Assembly (NCBI RefSeq): GCF_010015475.1
Contig: NZ_SSNI01000002.1
Location: forward strand, 286,897 to 350,896
DNA: 64,000 nt
Reading direction: 5' to 3'
Source: Pontibacter pamirensis
GTDB taxonomy: Bacteria; Bacteroidota; Bacteroidia; Cytophagales; Hymenobacteraceae
The notes under the pieces were generated by a model that saw only the letters and a program-made list of their open reading frames with translations, had not been told where the DNA came from and ran no database searches. The position numbers and the translations under genes were made by a program. This document shows positions 26,374 to 34,940 of the stretch, one piece after another; position 1 is the stretch's first letter, and each line of letters begins with the position of its first letter.

Positions 26374-27594
26374 TTATCTGTGTGCAATTGGATCTGCATT
26401 TCCGTCTGGGTCGCCTATTACGTTACCGTCGGTATTTACAGCGCCTAACAATAGCAAACCTGCCACGTGCGGAGACGCCATAGACGTACCGCTAATCGTG
26501 TTATATGCACCATCTTTCCAGGTAGACTTGATGCTAACACCCGGTGCGCAATAGTCTACAGGCGGGTTGCCATAGTTGGAGAAAGAAGCCCACTTATCGC
26601 CGGTGCCCATAGCAGACACAGTATACACGTTGGCATGGTTTGCACGGGCTGGAGAAGAATTGTTGGCATCAGCACCATCATTACCTGCCGCCAAAGCGAA
26701 GAAGATACCTTTACTTGCTGCAGCTACCACAGCATCATCCAATGCCTGTGATACAGGACCACCTAAACTCATGTTGGCCACGTCACCAGCCTTACCTGCG
26801 CTGGCTACATAATCCACACCGGCAATTACACCAGAGTAAGAACCGCTACCCCTCGAATCCAACACTTTTACAGCTACCACAGTGGCATCGTAAGCTACAC
26901 CTAATACACCTGTGGAATTGTTTTTCGCTGCAATCGTACCTGCCACATGCGAGCCATGCCCGTTTCCGTCGTCAGCTGAGCTGGCATCTCTTCCGCTTGT
27001 AAACATAGTTACACTGCGGGCTACGTCTACGTTCAGGTCCGGGTGGTCTAAGTCAATACCGGTGTCAATTACCCAAGCAGTTTTTCCTGTGCCATCGGCA
27101 TAGCCCACGCGGCTGATACCGTAAGGCACTTCCTGGCCTGTAGAGCCACCTCCACCGGTTCCTGGTTTGGCAAGCATTACAATACGGTCTGGCTCTACAT
27201 AATCCACCCGGGAGTCTCTGCGCAATACGGCAACTTCATCGGCTGACATTTTTACGGCTATACCTGTTACGGCCTGGCCATAAGCCTGCTGTATCTGATA
27301 ATTTTTAATGCCGTTTTCGGCCATGATGTTCTGGCCGATTTCGCGTACCATCTCTGTTCGTTGCGCATATGTGGCGCTTGAGCTGATACGCAGGTTCTCA
27401 TCCTTTTTAAGTACAACAATGTACTGGCCCTCAATAATAGCACCATTCTGGCTATCTGCCTGTACAACAGCCTGCGGCTCAATGGTATCTCCTGCTTCGT
27501 TATCACATGCTGTAAAGGTGCATGCAGCTGTAGTAACTGCAGCACCAAACATAAGCGAGCGCATCAAACCACGAAAGTGTAAAGTATTCTTCAT
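26374..27594 (-). CDS. Secreted subtilisin-like serine protease (S8)
   Basis: 406 residues. Signal MFGAAVTTAACTFTAC (possible lipobox) followed by an inhibitor-I9-type propeptide (IIEGQYIVVLKKDENLR, about 55-140; its end VDYVEPDRIVM is diagnostic). Catalytic triad: Asp177 (AWVIDTGID), His213 (GHGSHVAGT) and Ser371 (ISGTSMASPHVAGL), in normal order and spacing. It is made as an inactive precursor and matures outside the inner membrane; peptide-bond preference cannot be told. Confidence 0.94.
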   Translation of the reverse strand: MKNTLHFRGLMRSLMFGAAVTTAACTFTACDNEAGDTIEPQAVVQADSQNGAIIEGQYIVVLKKDENLRISSSATYAQRTEMVREIGQNIMAENGIKNYQIQQAYGQAVTGIAVKMSADEVAVLRRDSRVDYVEPDRIVMLAKPGTGGGGSTGQEVPYGISRVGYADGTGKTAWVIDTGIDLDHPDLNVDVARSVTMFTSGRDASSADDGNGHGSHVAGTIAAKNNSTGVLGVAYDATVVAVKVLDSRGSGSYSGVIAGVDYVASAGKAGDVANMSLGGPVSQALDDAVVAAASKGIFFALAAGNDGADANNSSPARANHANVYTVSAMGTGDKWASFSNYGNPPVDYCAPGVSIKSTWKDGAYNTISGTSMASPHVAGLLLLGAVNTDGNVIGDPDGNADPIAHR

Positions 27595-28012
27595 AAACGT
27601 TAAAGGGGTTAAGTGACAAGTAAATAATTAAAATATTCTAAGTAACGTAATCCTAAACTATTATTTAAAATCTAACAAAGCAATATATTAAATATTTTTA
27701 TTTATCAACATTTTAAGAAGGCCCTTTTTGAAAGGCACAACTGCACCTACTGTTATGTTACAGTTAAACTTACACTTGCTATACATTCAGGCTAGTTGAC
27801 AATTTGGCTGCTTGTATTGTCAAAGCAGCATTCCCTAGCAATTTTGAAATGGTAGTCAGGGCTATACGCAAATGCATCTGACTGTGGATATGCAAAAAAG
27901 TGATTTATAAAATTAATCCAAAATTTAATAAAATTAATTCTGAGTTAACTTTTTGATTGGAGTATCTCTTTCAGATTCGTATATTTAATGGAAACGCAAA
28001 ACAGCTAAAGAC
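27595..28012. other. AT-rich region between divergent genes, with operator-like repeat
   Basis: 418 bp between the divergent protease and cyclophilin genes. It contains the perfect inverted repeat TTGACAAT (27796-27803) - N12 - ATTGTCAA (27816-27823) and a TATATTTA near 27977. No coding sequence seen. Confidence 0.45.
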
Positions 28013-28780
28013 ATGAAACTACATTATTTCTCTATCTCAAACCTGAGAACGCTACTGCTGGCTTCCTTCCTTCTGGCAGTTGTTTCCTGTAATCAGACCT
28101 CTGATAGCACTACAGGAGAAACCAATGAGGTAGCTGATGATTCCGGGCAATTGGAACCACTTACCACCGAAAATGCAGTGGAGGTGCTGTCAGCTTATGA
28201 AGAACAGCACGAGGACAGCCTTGCAGTTATCAGCACGCGCCACGGAGACATTAAAGTGCGACTGTATAAAGACACGCCGCTGCACCGCGCCAACTTTGTT
28301 CGCCTTACAAAAGCCGGCTTCTACGACCAGGGAGAGTTCTACAGGGTCGTGAAAGACTTTGCCATACAGGGCGGTGATTCAGATGAGCGTGAGATGAGCC
28401 AGGGCGCTTACAAAATTCCGCAGGAGCTTAACCCAAACTACTTCCACAAGCGAGGTGCACTGGCAATGGCCCGCTACGGCGACGAACGCAACCCGGATAA
28501 GGAATCCTCTTCTCATAACTTTTATATTGTGACCGGCCAGTCTGTGACGGAGGAAGAACTGAGAGCATTTGAGGCACAGCATGAGATGGAGTATACGCCT
28601 GAACAGATACAAACTTATCTAGAGCAAGGCGGAGAACCTGGCCTTGACACAGAATACACTGTTTTTGGTGAAGTGGTGGAAGGTATGGATGTAGTCGAAA
28701 AAATAGAGCAGGAGCCTGTAGATGGTTCCAGTTGGCCAAGGCAAGTCGTGAAACACACGGTTAAAATTGTAAACGAGTAG
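28013..28780 (+). CDS. Cyclophilin-type peptidyl-prolyl isomerase lipoprotein
   Basis: 255 residues with a lipoprotein signal (LLASFLLAVVSC). The core is a cyclophilin: ISTRHGDIKVRLYKDTP at the front, FVRLTKAGFYDQGEFYRV, GALAMARYGD, NFYIVTGQSV and YTVFGEVVEGMDVVEKI. The loop between these (EELRAFEAQHEMEYTPE) is longer than in the minimal enzyme. Role: folding of envelope proteins at proline bonds. Its own terminator follows. Confidence 0.93.
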   Translation: MKLHYFSISNLRTLLLASFLLAVVSCNQTSDSTTGETNEVADDSGQLEPLTTENAVEVLSAYEEQHEDSLAVISTRHGDIKVRLYKDTPLHRANFVRLTKAGFYDQGEFYRVVKDFAIQGGDSDEREMSQGAYKIPQELNPNYFHKRGALAMARYGDERNPDKESSSHNFYIVTGQSVTEEELRAFEAQHEMEYTPEQIQTYLEQGGEPGLDTEYTVFGEVVEGMDVVEKIEQEPVDGSSWPRQVVKHTVKIVNE

Positions 28781-28800
28781 AGTGCAGCTTCATAGAAAAA

Positions 28801-28838
28801 GCAAAGGCGCTGCAGGTAATACTGCAGCGCCTTTTTAA
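28801..28838. terminator. Bidirectional terminator
   Basis: AAAGGCGCTGCAG (28803-28815) pairs with CTGCAGCGCCTTT (28822-28834), flanked by A- and T-runs. Confidence 0.9.
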
Positions 28839-28869
28839 GTGTATCATTATTAATACAAGCTCTTACGGT

Positions 28870-30951
28870 TTACCAGATTTTGATGCGGTTCTCTTCGTTT
28901 CGCACCATCTGGTCTCCCTGGTCGCAGCCAAAAGCCTCGTAGAACTGCGGCATGTTGGAAACAGGCCCGTTTGTGCGAAAACGGCCCGGTGAGTGTGGGT
29001 CTGTCAGAATCTGCTGGTTCTGTGCCTCATCCCGCATGTTCACACGCCAGATTTGAGCCCAGGCGAGAAAAAACCGCTGCTCTGGCGTAAAGCCGGCAAT
29101 CTTGCCTGGGTTGTTCTGCTCCAGTGACTTCTGCAGAGCCGTATAAGCTATATTTAATCCACCGATATCTGCGATATTCTCGCCTAAGGTTAGTTTGCCA
29201 TTTACATGCAGGTTGTCGAGCACCGTGTACTGGTCATATTGGTCGGCTACGGCGGTGGCCCGGGCACTGAACTGCTCTAAATCCACTTCTGACCACCAGT
29301 CTTTCAGGTTACCTTCAAAATCATACTTGGCACCCTGATCATCGAATCCGTGCGTCAGCTCATGTCCGATCACGGCTCCCATTCCTCCGTAGTTTACAGC
29401 ATCGTCAGCTTGCGGATCAAAGAAAGGTGGCTGCAGAATGCCGGCTGGAAACACAATCTCATTCATGCTTGGGTTATAATATGCGTTAACCGTTGGCGGC
29501 GACATAAACCACTCTTCCCGGTTAATCGGCTGCCCAATTTTGCCAATGTTATCGCGGAAAGCATACTGGCTGGCACGCATCACATCTGCGGCGTAAGAGT
29601 CGCGGCTAATGTCCAGCCCCTGGTAATCTTCCCAATCGTCAGGGTATCCTATTTTCACGGCGAAGGCACCTAACTTCTGCAGGGCGCGCGCTTTGGTCTC
29701 TTCGCTCATCCAGTCCAGGTCGCGCACGTGCTCTCTGAAAGCTTCCTGCAGGTTATCCACCATCTTAATGGCCTTTTGCTTGGCCTCCGGCGAAAACGTT
29801 TCCTGCACATACAACTGGCCCAGTGCCTCTCCCAGTGCGCTGTCTGTGGCACGCAAGACACGCTTCCAGCGAGGCTGCATTTCTTTTGCACCACTCAGCA
29901 CTTTGCCATAGAAGTTGAAATTCTCCTGCACAAAATCATGGCTCAGGTAAGGCGCCATCGTTCGGGCTACATGCCATTGCGCATATGTCTTCCAATCTTC
30001 CAGCGGCACACTCTTCAGCATAGTGTTCAGCTCTTTGAAAAAGTCTGGCTGCCCGATAATAATTTCCTCTGCCGCCTGCGCTCCCATACCTTCCAGCAGC
30101 TGGCTTACTTTTAGGTTCGGGTTCTGGTTGGTGAACTCCTGCACCGTCATCTTATTATAGTTGGCGTATGGGTCCCGCAAGTCCACACGGGCTCTTGATG
30201 CCTGTGCCAGCTTTGTTTCAATGTTCATTACTGTCTGCGCCTTCTGCTGTGCTACCCCCGCTGCGTTTCCCATCAACTGGAACATGTTCTGCAGGTGGTT
30301 CACATATTCAGTTCGGATTGTGTTAGAGCGATCATCATCCTTCAGGTAATAATCCCGGTCAGGTAAGCCCAGGCCTCCCTGCCCTGCCTGCAGCGCATAC
30401 TTAGTGCTTACCTTATCGTCCTGCGACACATACATGCTGAAGAAACCGCTTATGCCTTTTGTCTTCAGTTCGGCTACTGAATTAATTAATTCAGCTGTAG
30501 AGTTAGCAGCCGCAATCCTGTCAAGCTCGGGTTGGATGGGTGTAATACCTGCCTCGTTTGCCGCTACGGAGTCCAAACCGGCTGCATAGAAATCCCCGAC
30601 CAGTTGCGTGGCAGAACCTTTTGGAGCAACGGTGTTAGAGGCTGCTTCGGCTAGCAGTTCACGCAACACAGCGTTGTTTCGCTCTGTCAGCTCATTAAAA
30701 GATCCCCAGCGGCTTTCCGAAGCCGGAATTGGATTATTTTTTACCCAGCCTCCGTTGGCATACTGGTAAAAGTCAGTGCAGGGGTCTACCGTTGTGTCCA
30801 TGTTGGCCAGATCCAGGCCACGGCCCATGTTCATTTCAGCTGTTTCTGTTGCCGTTACAGTGCTCTCCGTAGTGGCAGAAGGACTGCATCCTCCCAGAAG
30901 CAGCCCTGTAAGCACTGCCGAAATAGGGTATATAAATGTTTTTTTCATCAT
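28870..30951 (-). CDS. M13 family metallopeptidase (neprilysin/PepO-like) lipoprotein
   Basis: 693 residues. Lipoprotein signal (LTGLLLGGC). N-terminal peptidase_M13_N domain starts DPCTDFYQYANGGW; the catalytic domain has HExxH as HELTH (H530, E531, H534) and the third zinc ligand E591 in ENIADIGG. The C-terminal PHSPGRFRTNGPVSNMPQFY and QMVRNEENRIKIW agree with the family. It cleaves oligopeptides up to about 40 residues in the envelope. Complete, with all catalytic residues. Confidence 0.95.
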   Translation of the reverse strand: MMKKTFIYPISAVLTGLLLGGCSPSATTESTVTATETAEMNMGRGLDLANMDTTVDPCTDFYQYANGGWVKNNPIPASESRWGSFNELTERNNAVLRELLAEAASNTVAPKGSATQLVGDFYAAGLDSVAANEAGITPIQPELDRIAAANSTAELINSVAELKTKGISGFFSMYVSQDDKVSTKYALQAGQGGLGLPDRDYYLKDDDRSNTIRTEYVNHLQNMFQLMGNAAGVAQQKAQTVMNIETKLAQASRARVDLRDPYANYNKMTVQEFTNQNPNLKVSQLLEGMGAQAAEEIIIGQPDFFKELNTMLKSVPLEDWKTYAQWHVARTMAPYLSHDFVQENFNFYGKVLSGAKEMQPRWKRVLRATDSALGEALGQLYVQETFSPEAKQKAIKMVDNLQEAFREHVRDLDWMSEETKARALQKLGAFAVKIGYPDDWEDYQGLDISRDSYAADVMRASQYAFRDNIGKIGQPINREEWFMSPPTVNAYYNPSMNEIVFPAGILQPPFFDPQADDAVNYGGMGAVIGHELTHGFDDQGAKYDFEGNLKDWWSEVDLEQFSARATAVADQYDQYTVLDNLHVNGKLTLGENIADIGGLNIAYTALQKSLEQNNPGKIAGFTPEQRFFLAWAQIWRVNMRDEAQNQQILTDPHSPGRFRTNGPVSNMPQFYEAFGCDQGDQMVRNEENRIKIW

Positions 30952-31173
30952 ACTGTTTTTTGGTCCCAGATTTCAGGATGCTCATTCTATCCTGATATTT
31001 AAGATGAATACTACACCTGATGTTTACGGATACTGTTACAAAGAGATAAGGTGAAATTGCACAGTACAGCAGCCATAGGCAGCAAGAAAAGCAGTTGATG
31101 GCTACTGTCTCTCTTTGTCCTGCAAAGTGTCCATCTCACCAAAAGAGGACTGCAGCTGCAGCACCAGTCACTG

Positions 31174-31860
31174 TTACCGCCTAATCAGCCATTTATACAC
31201 CTGCACCAGCCGCTCCTGTGAAACGCCCATGCGGTAGAGGCTATACACCAGAAAATACCCTCCCTGCAGCCGGTAAACGCCTACCTCTTTATACTTTCTG
31301 GCAGAGGTAACCACCTGCCGGGGCAGCACGGCAAAAGGTGCTATCTTCCTCAGCCTGCCGATTACCTCCTGGTCCTCTAATAATAGCAGTTGTTCGTTAA
31401 AGCCTCCTGCTTTGGAGAAGATATCCCGCCGCACAAAAAGGCTCTGATCACCGAAACGGATAGCATCCACATCAAATCTCGTGAACCAGGCATTGAGCCG
31501 CAGAAACCAGTGCGGGAAATCAAAGCGCAGCCGATAGCAGCCACTACCCACCCCTTGCTGCACCGCCTTTTTTATATGTGCCTCGAAAGCTGCTGGAGGA
31601 AATGTATCGGCATGCAGAAAGTAAAGTATAGCGCCTGTACTGGCAGCTGCCCCTGCATTCATCTGCGGGCCCCGCCCCTTCTGCTTGCAATGCAGCACTT
31701 GTACCCCTTCCTGCTTCACGGTGGCACAGGTTGCATCCTGGCTTCCTCCATCGGCCACTATAATCTCAGTATCGGGACTGATATGCTGCTTTAAATACTG
31801 CAGCAACGGCCCTATAGCAGCTTCCTCGTTATAGGTCGGTATGATGATGCTCAGCTTCAA
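31174..31860 (-). CDS. TIGR04283-family glycosyltransferase
   Basis: 228 residues, GT2 fold. N-terminal IIIPTYNEEAAIGPLL, the diphosphonucleotide region TEIIVADGGSQDAT, then GRGPQMNAGAAASTG, FLHADTFPP (DxD-like HAD), and the acceptor region FGDQSLFVRRDIF. The family is called arsenosugar-biosynthesis glycosyltransferase after some members, but no arsenosugar gene is next to it here, so the name is not a function call. No signal peptide. Confidence 0.9.
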   Translation of the reverse strand: MKLSIIIPTYNEEAAIGPLLQYLKQHISPDTEIIVADGGSQDATCATVKQEGVQVLHCKQKGRGPQMNAGAAASTGAILYFLHADTFPPAAFEAHIKKAVQQGVGSGCYRLRFDFPHWFLRLNAWFTRFDVDAIRFGDQSLFVRRDIFSKAGGFNEQLLLLEDQEVIGRLRKIAPFAVLPRQVVTSARKYKEVGVYRLQGGYFLVYSLYRMGVSQERLVQVYKWLIRR

Positions 31861-32048
31861 GCGTGTTCTCTTGCTAATTTTTTCTTGTAGATAAAAGATA
31901 ATGGATGGCTAAGGATACGTCTATGGTCTAAAAAGATATATATTTAGGTAGTTTAAACTGGTCCTGCTTGAATATCCACTCTCTTTCTTCTGCTTTAAGC
32001 CCGTTGCACCCGCCGCTTTGCGTGCTTTTTGGAGCTCGCCCGCATACT

Positions 32049-32831
32049 ATGGCGCAGGCGGAGTTAACGCCTGTAGAGGCTGTCCTGATGGTGGTACTGG
32101 TGTATGCCCTTATGCAACTGGGGCAGTATGGTATAAAACAACTGCGCCTCCGCCCCTTTGTAAAAGAGTTACGCAGCCAGCAATCGGCTTATTATGCTTC
32201 CTTACCACAGCACCTTCAGCGCCGGTTCGAGAAGCGCGTGGCGAATTTCCTACTCAGGAAGACGTTCATCCCTCGCGGAGCCAGCTTTGAAGTGACCTTA
32301 GCCATGAAAGTGCAGGTTGCTGCCGCTGCCGTACAACTTACGTTCGGGCTGGAGCCTGTCTACCTCTCTCATTTCAGCAAAATACTCCTTTACCCCGACC
32401 GCTACTACTCTACCATTTCCAAACGCTACCACTGCGGCGAAGTGAATGCACGCGGCTACATTGTGCTCTCCTGGAAGGATTTTGAAGCTGGCTACCGCAA
32501 CAACACCGACGGCTTTAACCTGGGTTTGCACGAAATGGCACACGCGCTTCACCTTGAAAATATCATTCAAAACAATGAACACAGCTTCCTGGACCAGGAA
32601 CACCTCGCGAAATGGAATAACCTGGCAACACAGGAAATGCAGTTGAGGCAGCAACAGCCAGAGGGCTTTCTTCGCCTGCAGGCCTGCCACAATGCACACG
32701 AGTTTTTTGCCGTAAGTGCAGAGTCGTTCTTTGAGCGCCCGCATGATTTCAGCAGTCACCATCCAGACCTATACCGGGCATTGGCTGCATTGCTACAGCA
32801 GGACCCCGCGCGGGAGGTGTACCAGTTGTAA
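32049..32831 (+). CDS. M90 zinc metallopeptidase (MtfA-like)
   Basis: 260 residues from ATG 32049 (an in-frame TTG at 31968 would add 27 residues). One N-terminal membrane segment (AVLMVVLVYALMQLG) is followed by a soluble domain with the zinc motif LHEMAHALHLEN and, later, EFFAVSAESFFE, the conserved glutamate segment of the MtfA (DUF980, peptidase M90) family. E. coli MtfA is a soluble regulator of the Mlc repressor; this one is membrane-tethered, and its target is unknown. Confidence 0.88.
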   Translation: MAQAELTPVEAVLMVVLVYALMQLGQYGIKQLRLRPFVKELRSQQSAYYASLPQHLQRRFEKRVANFLLRKTFIPRGASFEVTLAMKVQVAAAAVQLTFGLEPVYLSHFSKILLYPDRYYSTISKRYHCGEVNARGYIVLSWKDFEAGYRNNTDGFNLGLHEMAHALHLENIIQNNEHSFLDQEHLAKWNNLATQEMQLRQQQPEGFLRLQACHNAHEFFAVSAESFFERPHDFSSHHPDLYRALAALLQQDPAREVYQL

Positions 32832-32918
32832 TTTATATTAAACACTACCTGCAGCCTTAGATGTATTAGGATTTTACTCTATATACTTGCTGCTCTCTGT
32901 TAAACTCTTCAGCCTTAT

Positions 32919-32926
32919 TATCTTTG
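32919..32926 (+). promoter_or_regulatory. -7 promoter element for the ferredoxin
   Basis: TATCTTTG matches TAnnTTTG exactly; expected start near 32933, leader about 70 nt. The -33 element is not evident at the usual distance. Confidence 0.5.
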
Positions 32927-33003
32927 TTCATATTCAACCAGAGATAACTAAACTATTTCTCCGAGAATCGGCGTTAGCTATTTATAAAACCGTAAACCCT
33001 TAC

Positions 33004-33294
33004 ATGAGTAAACATTTTAACACCCCCGATAAAGTAATTTATGTGTGCACCGGCAGCAAGTGCAAAAAGAAAGGCGGCAAAGATCTAGGCAAGTTTTTTA
33101 GAGGTATGATTAAAGACATGGGCCTGAAGGGTCAGGTGGAGATAGTAAAAACTGAATGCACCGACCGCTGCGACTATGCCCCTGTTGTCTGTATGCAGCC
33201 AGACAATGCCTGGATGCCGCAAATGAATGAGGCAAAGGCACAGGAAGCTTTTCAGGAGCATGTGCTACGAGCTACCCCAAACGAAAGGCATTGA
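33004..33294 (+). CDS. Thioredoxin-like [2Fe-2S] ferredoxin
   Basis: 96 residues from the ATG at 33004; the longer open frame upstream includes promoter sequence. The cysteines C-x4-C in VCTGSKCKKKGG and the later C-x3-C in TECTDRCDYAPVVC make the thioredoxin-like ferredoxin ligand set. Likely an electron carrier or sensor in the cytosol. It is convergent with the ferritin gene and shares a terminator with it. Confidence 0.9.
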   Translation: MSKHFNTPDKVIYVCTGSKCKKKGGKDLGKFFRGMIKDMGLKGQVEIVKTECTDRCDYAPVVCMQPDNAWMPQMNEAKAQEAFQEHVLRATPNERH

Positions 33295-33337
33295 ACACAA
33301 AAAAGCCTTTGGATGTGCTCCAAAGGCTTTTTTGTGT
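33295..33337. terminator. Bidirectional terminator
   Basis: A perfect 19-bp stem (33295-33313 with 33319-33337) around TGTGC, with A- and T-runs on either side. Confidence 0.93.
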
Positions 33338-33353
33338 CTATGATATTCTATAC

Positions 33354-33890
33354 TTATCCTTCATAAGTATTTTCATACGTGATTTTTGGCACGCGCTTGT
33401 CAATCTCATAACGGCCGGTACCATCCTCACCTATCAGTTCAAATAGCTCCAGCGCACGTCTGGCCACATATTCTTCTTCAATCTGCTCGTTCAGGAACCA
33501 CTGTATAAAGGAGAAGGTCACGTAATCCTTTTGTTTCTGGCATCGGTCTGCAATGCGGTTAAACGATTGGGTAACAGCAATTTCCTGCTGCAGTGCCTGC
33601 TCGAAAACGCCTTTGAAAGAATCAAACTCAAGTGGAATGTTTGTCACACTTGGAGAAACGGCGCGGCCGCCCATGTCAGATACGTACTTGAACAGGCGCA
33701 GCATGTGCTCCCGCTCCTCATCCGACTGCTTTTTGAAATAGCCCGCGCTAAAGTCAAAGCCATTCCGGTCGCACCAGCTCGACATAGCCAGGTACATTGC
33801 CGAGGCTTCTGCCTCCATCTTTATCTGTTCGTTCAGTATTTGTTCAATCTCCTCGGTGAGAGATGTTCTTAGTCTTAATAAATCCTTCAT
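33354..33890 (-). CDS. Ferritin (non-haem)
   Basis: 178 residues, four-helix iron-storage protein. Ferroxidase-site landmarks: EIEQILNEQIKMEAEASAMY (first-helix glutamate), FKKQSDEEREHMLRLFKYV (second-helix ExxH) and QWFLNEQIEEE in the fourth helix. Length matches bacterial FtnA. It stores iron as ferric oxide in the cytosol. Adjacent genes encode a [2Fe-2S] ferredoxin and a cysteine-rich small protein, an iron-themed neighbourhood. Confidence 0.95.
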   Translation of the reverse strand: MKDLLRLRTSLTEEIEQILNEQIKMEAEASAMYLAMSSWCDRNGFDFSAGYFKKQSDEEREHMLRLFKYVSDMGGRAVSPSVTNIPLEFDSFKGVFEQALQQEIAVTQSFNRIADRCQKQKDYVTFSFIQWFLNEQIEEEYVARRALELFELIGEDGTGRYEIDKRVPKITYENTYEG

Positions 33891-34083
33891 TTAGGTATAG
33901 GGTGTTAATTGGTTCGTCTAAAAATGCGGAGCTGCGCTATGTTGGCATCCCTTTTACATATCTAATTTACGAGTTTTGTCTCTAGATCGTATATAACAGG
34001 CCGAAATATGGAAACAGTCTAAATTAAAAAAGCACAGCGTGGGGGCTGTGCTCGATGAAAATGCAAAGGAACTAACGGCCTGG

Positions 34084-34437
34084 CTATGAGGCTAACTCAG
34101 TATGAAGGCACTCGTGCAGCATGCTGTTCAGCGACATAGCAAACTTTGCCTGGCCCAAAAGTTCTTTAAAAACATACAGCTCCGGCAAGGTAAGCACATA
34201 ACAGCGGTCGCAGCCGCACACCGATATAAGCTCAAAGTCAGAAGAGCGGGCTGTGCTGGCTGCCATTTCCTCTAAATCGATGCTATCCACCGCCCGCTTC
34301 AGTCGCAGGAAGGCCTCCACTTTCAGCACTGTTAACTGACCGGCAAAATTAACCAATACACGGTTGCGGCGGTCGCACTGGTAAACGGCTCCTGCTTTTG
34401 AAGAGATTATTTCGGCTAATGGAGTGGCTGTTTGCAT
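34084..34437 (-). CDS. 117-aa cysteine-containing hypothetical protein
   Basis: Soluble, no signal. Contains CDRRNRVLVNFAGQLTVLKV and the cysteine cluster SVCGCDRCYVLTLPELYVF (C-x-C-x2-C), which could bind a metal or cluster; it resembles small Bacteroidota proteins of DUF6686 type, but that assignment is from memory and uncertain. A complete promoter is 43 nt upstream. Confidence 0.6.
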   Translation of the reverse strand: MQTATPLAEIISSKAGAVYQCDRRNRVLVNFAGQLTVLKVEAFLRLKRAVDSIDLEEMAASTARSSDFELISVCGCDRCYVLTLPELYVFKELLGQAKFAMSLNSMLHECLHTELAS

Positions 34438-34479
34438 CTTCTATTCTAACTTAGCTGTTGTAGCTTCTAACGAACATTA

Positions 34480-34511
34480 CAAAGCTAAAGTCTATTTAGA
34501 CTAAGTCCAAA
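34480..34511 (-). promoter_or_regulatory. Complete Bacteroidota-type promoter
   Basis: Minus-strand TTTG (34511-34508), 20-nt spacer, TAGCTTTG (34487-34480). It serves the gene starting at 34437. Confidence 0.68.
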
Positions 34512-34556
34512 TAAAAAGAGAACACATTTTCAACTAATGATTAATATCACCTAAAA

Positions 34557-34934
34557 ATGGAAAAGACAGCAATAGAAAAAGTTAACCTTGCCGAGAAATT
34601 CAGCTCAATAGACGACCACTGGAACCCACGCATTGCCGGTGAGTTAAACGGCCAGCAGGTAAAACTGGCTAAGTTTCTGGGTCCGTTTGAGTGGCACCAC
34701 CACGAGCACGAAGATGAATTCTTTATGGTTATCAAGGGCAGGTTTGAGATGCACCTCCGCGACAAAGTGGTGACGCTGCAGCCGGGGGAGTTTCTGATTG
34801 TGCCGCGTGGCGTGGAGCATTGCCCGGTAGCAAACGTAGAGGCTGAGGTACTGATGTTTGAGCCCGCCTCCACTATAAACACTGGCAACTTGGAGAACAG
34901 CGCGCACACCAGAACTAACTTGGAACGACTCTAG
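34557..34934 (+). CDS. Cupin-domain protein
   Basis: 125 residues. Cupin motif 1 is EWHHHEHEDEFFMVIKGRF (three metal-binding His and Glu) and motif 2 is GEFLIVPRGVEHCPV, so the single beta-barrel has all four metal ligands. Function is open: many single cupins are small sugar or amino acid isomerases or dioxygenases. It is convergent with the gene at 34941. Confidence 0.9.
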   Translation: MEKTAIEKVNLAEKFSSIDDHWNPRIAGELNGQQVKLAKFLGPFEWHHHEHEDEFFMVIKGRFEMHLRDKVVTLQPGEFLIVPRGVEHCPVANVEAEVLMFEPASTINTGNLENSAHTRTNLERL

Positions 34935-34940
34935 AACGGC

